Positions 4,751 through 6,349 of a DNA stretch of 6,349 nucleotides are shown here, one piece after another. Position 1 is the stretch's first letter. Each line of letters begins with the position of its first letter. The notes below the pieces were generated by a model. The model was not told the DNA's origin and searched no databases. It worked only from the letters and a program-made list of their open reading frames with translations. Both the position numbers and the translations under genes were made by a program. The stretch is from Planctomycetaceae bacterium (GTDB lineage: Bacteria > Planctomycetota > Planctomycetia > Planctomycetales > Planctomycetaceae), in NCBI GenBank assembly GCA_020426425.1, contig JAGQQB010000217.1, positions 1 to 6,349 on the forward strand, given 5' to 3'.

Positions 4751-6349
4751 ATGCTGCCCATCGTGAATATCGCGGCCTACAAATTTGTGCCGCTGGCTGA
4801 TCTCGACTCCCGTCGCGATTTTCTGCGCGAGTTGACTCGCTCGCTCGACATCAAAGGGACGATTCTGCTGACGCCGGAAGGGATCAATCTGTTCCTCGCC
4901 GGGAGTCGAGAGTCGATCGATCAGTTCCTGAGTACCCTGCGCGAAGATCCCCAGTTGGCTGACATTGAAGTCAAAGAAAGCCTGAGTGCCGACCAGCCAT
5001 TCGAAAGGATGCTGGTGAAACTGAAGCAGGAGATCATCGCTTTCGGCATCGAGGGGATTGAGCCACGCACGTACACCTCGCGCAAACTCCCCGCCCGCGA
5101 ACTGCAACAATGGCTGCGCGAACGGGACGATGTCGTCCTATACGACGTCCGCAACGATTACGAGGTTGAGGTCGGCACGTTTACCGGAGCTGTGCCTGCG
5201 GGCATCGATCACTTTCGTGACTTTCCCGAAGCGGTCGCCCAACTGCCGGAAGAGTATAAGCAGCGCCCAATTGTGATGTTTTGCACCGGCGGCATCCGAT
5301 GCGAGAAGGCGGGGCCGTTCATGGAGCAGGCGGGATTTCAGGAGATCTATCAACTCGAAGGGGGCATTCTGAAATACTTCGAAGAGTGCGGCAGCGAGCA
5401 CTACACCGGCGATTGCTTTGTGTTCGATAAGCGGGTGGCGCTCACTCCAGCGCTGGACGAAGCCCCGACCGCGCTCTGCTATGCCTGTCTGCATCCTGTC
5501 TCCGTCGAGGAGCAGCAGTCACCTGACTACAACCCGCCCCGCAGTTGCCCACACTGCTATCAGACAGCCCAGGAGAAGATGCAGCGGCTCTGCGATGACC
5601 GCAATGCTGCCATCGCTAAGGTCTGTAATCCCCTTCCCGGTTCAACGCCGTATGACAATGTGCGTCCAATCTCGATCCCGCTGCGACTGGATCGCCACAC
5701 ACTGGGCGACGCGTTGCGGGAGATGTATCCGCACATCCCATTGGAGGAACTGCAGCAGCTCGCAGCGGCCGGGCAACTCGTCCATAAGGACGCTTCGGTC
5801 ACCTTGGATCGCATTGTCCGCGCCGGGGAGCGGTATGGTCGACTCTTTCCCGCGCAGGTCGAGCCGCCGGTGAGTGCGGGCATTCAAGTGATCTACGAAG
5901 ACAACGCACTGATCGTTGTGAGCAAGCCGGCTCCACTGCCGATGCATCCTTGCGGTCGCTTCAATCGCAATTCGCTGGAGTGGATTCTCAAGCAGGTGTA
6001 CCAGCCTGCCAAGCCGCGACCAGCACATCGGCTCGATGCGAACACCACTGGCGTCGTGGTCCTGACGAAGTCGCGACAGGTGGCCGCAAGATTGCAGCCG
6101 CAATTCGAACGGGACGAAGTCGAGAAGGTCTATCTGGCCCGCGTTGTGGGACACCCCACGTGGGACGAACAGACCTGTGACGAGCCGATCAGCCGTGAGT
6201 CGCAAAATTTTGGTGGACGCACCGTCGATCCTGATGGGCTACCCGCCTCGACGCACGCACGCGTCCTCGAACGGCTCTCAGATGGCACGACTCTGCTAGA
6301 AGTTCGACCGAAGACGGGGCGGACGAATCAGATTCGTGTGCATCTTTGG
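4751..6349 (+). CDS. TrhO-type tRNA U34 hydroxylase fused to an RluA/Pus9-like pseudouridine synthase (3' end missing)
   Basis: The frame is open for 533 codons and runs off the right edge. Residues 1 to about 95 are the TrhO (YceA/UPF0176) N-terminal domain: NIAAYKF at 6-12 and LLTPEGIN at 39-46. About 112-215 form the rhodanese domain, with DVRNDYE at 132-138 and the signature CTGGIRCEKA starting at catalytic C178. GDCFVFDKRV (220-229) and cysteine pairs C243-x2-C246 / C266-x2-C269 complete a full-length TrhO. TrhO uses O2 to make 5-hydroxyuridine at tRNA position 34. An S4-like segment (about 314-370) follows, then an RluA catalytic domain: HPCGRF at 399-404, HRLDANTTG with catalytic D429, TCDEPI at 475-480, VDPDGLP at 492-498 and GRTNQIRVHL at 523-532. 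No stop or frameshift lies at the junction (about 270-305). I chose the ATG at 4751, though no clear SD precedes it; a GTG at 4745 is the nearest alternative. Both activities are likely cytoplasmic and act on RNA. Confidence 0.93.
   Translation, partial: MLPIVNIAAYKFVPLADLDSRRDFLRELTRSLDIKGTILLTPEGINLFLAGSRESIDQFLSTLREDPQLADIEVKESLSADQPFERMLVKLKQEIIAFGIEGIEPRTYTSRKLPARELQQWLRERDDVVLYDVRNDYEVEVGTFTGAVPAGIDHFRDFPEAVAQLPEEYKQRPIVMFCTGGIRCEKAGPFMEQAGFQEIYQLEGGILKYFEECGSEHYTGDCFVFDKRVALTPALDEAPTALCYACLHPVSVEEQQSPDYNPPRSCPHCYQTAQEKMQRLCDDRNAAIAKVCNPLPGSTPYDNVRPISIPLRLDRHTLGDALREMYPHIPLEELQQLAAAGQLVHKDASVTLDRIVRAGERYGRLFPAQVEPPVSAGIQVIYEDNALIVVSKPAPLPMHPCGRFNRNSLEWILKQVYQPAKPRPAHRLDANTTGVVVLTKSRQVAARLQPQFERDEVEKVYLARVVGHPTWDEQTCDEPISRESQNFGGRTVDPDGLPASTHARVLERLSDGTTLLEVRPKTGRTNQIRVHLW

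Noticed and set aside
5642..6205. 187-codon minus-strand frame antisense to the synthase domain
   Set aside because: The plus-strand reading has conserved catalytic motifs throughout; this is a shadow.
1..6349. tRNA, rRNA, CRISPR array, insertion sequence or phage gene
   Set aside because: I looked for cloverleaf arms with CCA ends, evenly spaced repeats, and transposase or integrase motifs on both strands and saw none.

Overview
This window looks like a chromosomal stretch from a planctomycete, most likely Planctomycetaceae-like. The main reasons are a HYExAFE-type protein (a family I know only from planctomycetes), a Tat-signal protein start, a long-spaced gene layout with a fairly GC-rich base composition, and period-7 repeats in the intergenic DNA. 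The placement is inferred from gene content; nothing in the window is a taxonomic marker such as rRNA.

Layout. Bases 1-92 (minus strand) hold the first 30 codons of a gene that runs off the left edge and starts with a clear twin-arginine signal. Bases 93-699 are a long non-coding stretch with heptameric degenerate repeats, a 15-bp tandem duplication, and a strong hairpin that probably ends the leftward transcript. Three intact minus-strand genes follow. They are a secreted TPR-repeat protein (700-2130), a 166-residue HYExAFE-family protein with a PD-(D/E)XK-like residue pattern (2355-2855), and a full-length xylulokinase, xylB (2890-4428). xylB and the HYExAFE gene are 34 bases apart and are probably co-transcribed. 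The TPR gene has its own upstream region (2131-2354), with a long stem-loop over a consensus -35 hexamer. Bases 4429-4750 are a divergent intergenic region with a possible leader ORF for xylB and a candidate promoter for the rightward gene.

The rightward gene (4751 to the right edge, no stop in the window) is the most notable item. It is one open frame of 533 codons joining a complete TrhO-type tRNA U34 hydroxylase (rhodanese fold, CTGGIRCEKA motif) to an RluA-family pseudouridine synthase. The synthase part carries the marks of the eukaryotic Pus8/Pus9/RPUSD2 subgroup, whose yeast members modify tRNA U32. If both halves are active, one polypeptide could make two modifications in the same tRNA anticodon loop.

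The genes do not form one obvious pathway: sugar-kinase metabolism, a periplasmic repeat protein, a nuclease-like protein and a tRNA modification enzyme lie side by side. I saw no tRNA, rRNA, CRISPR array, transposase or phage gene.
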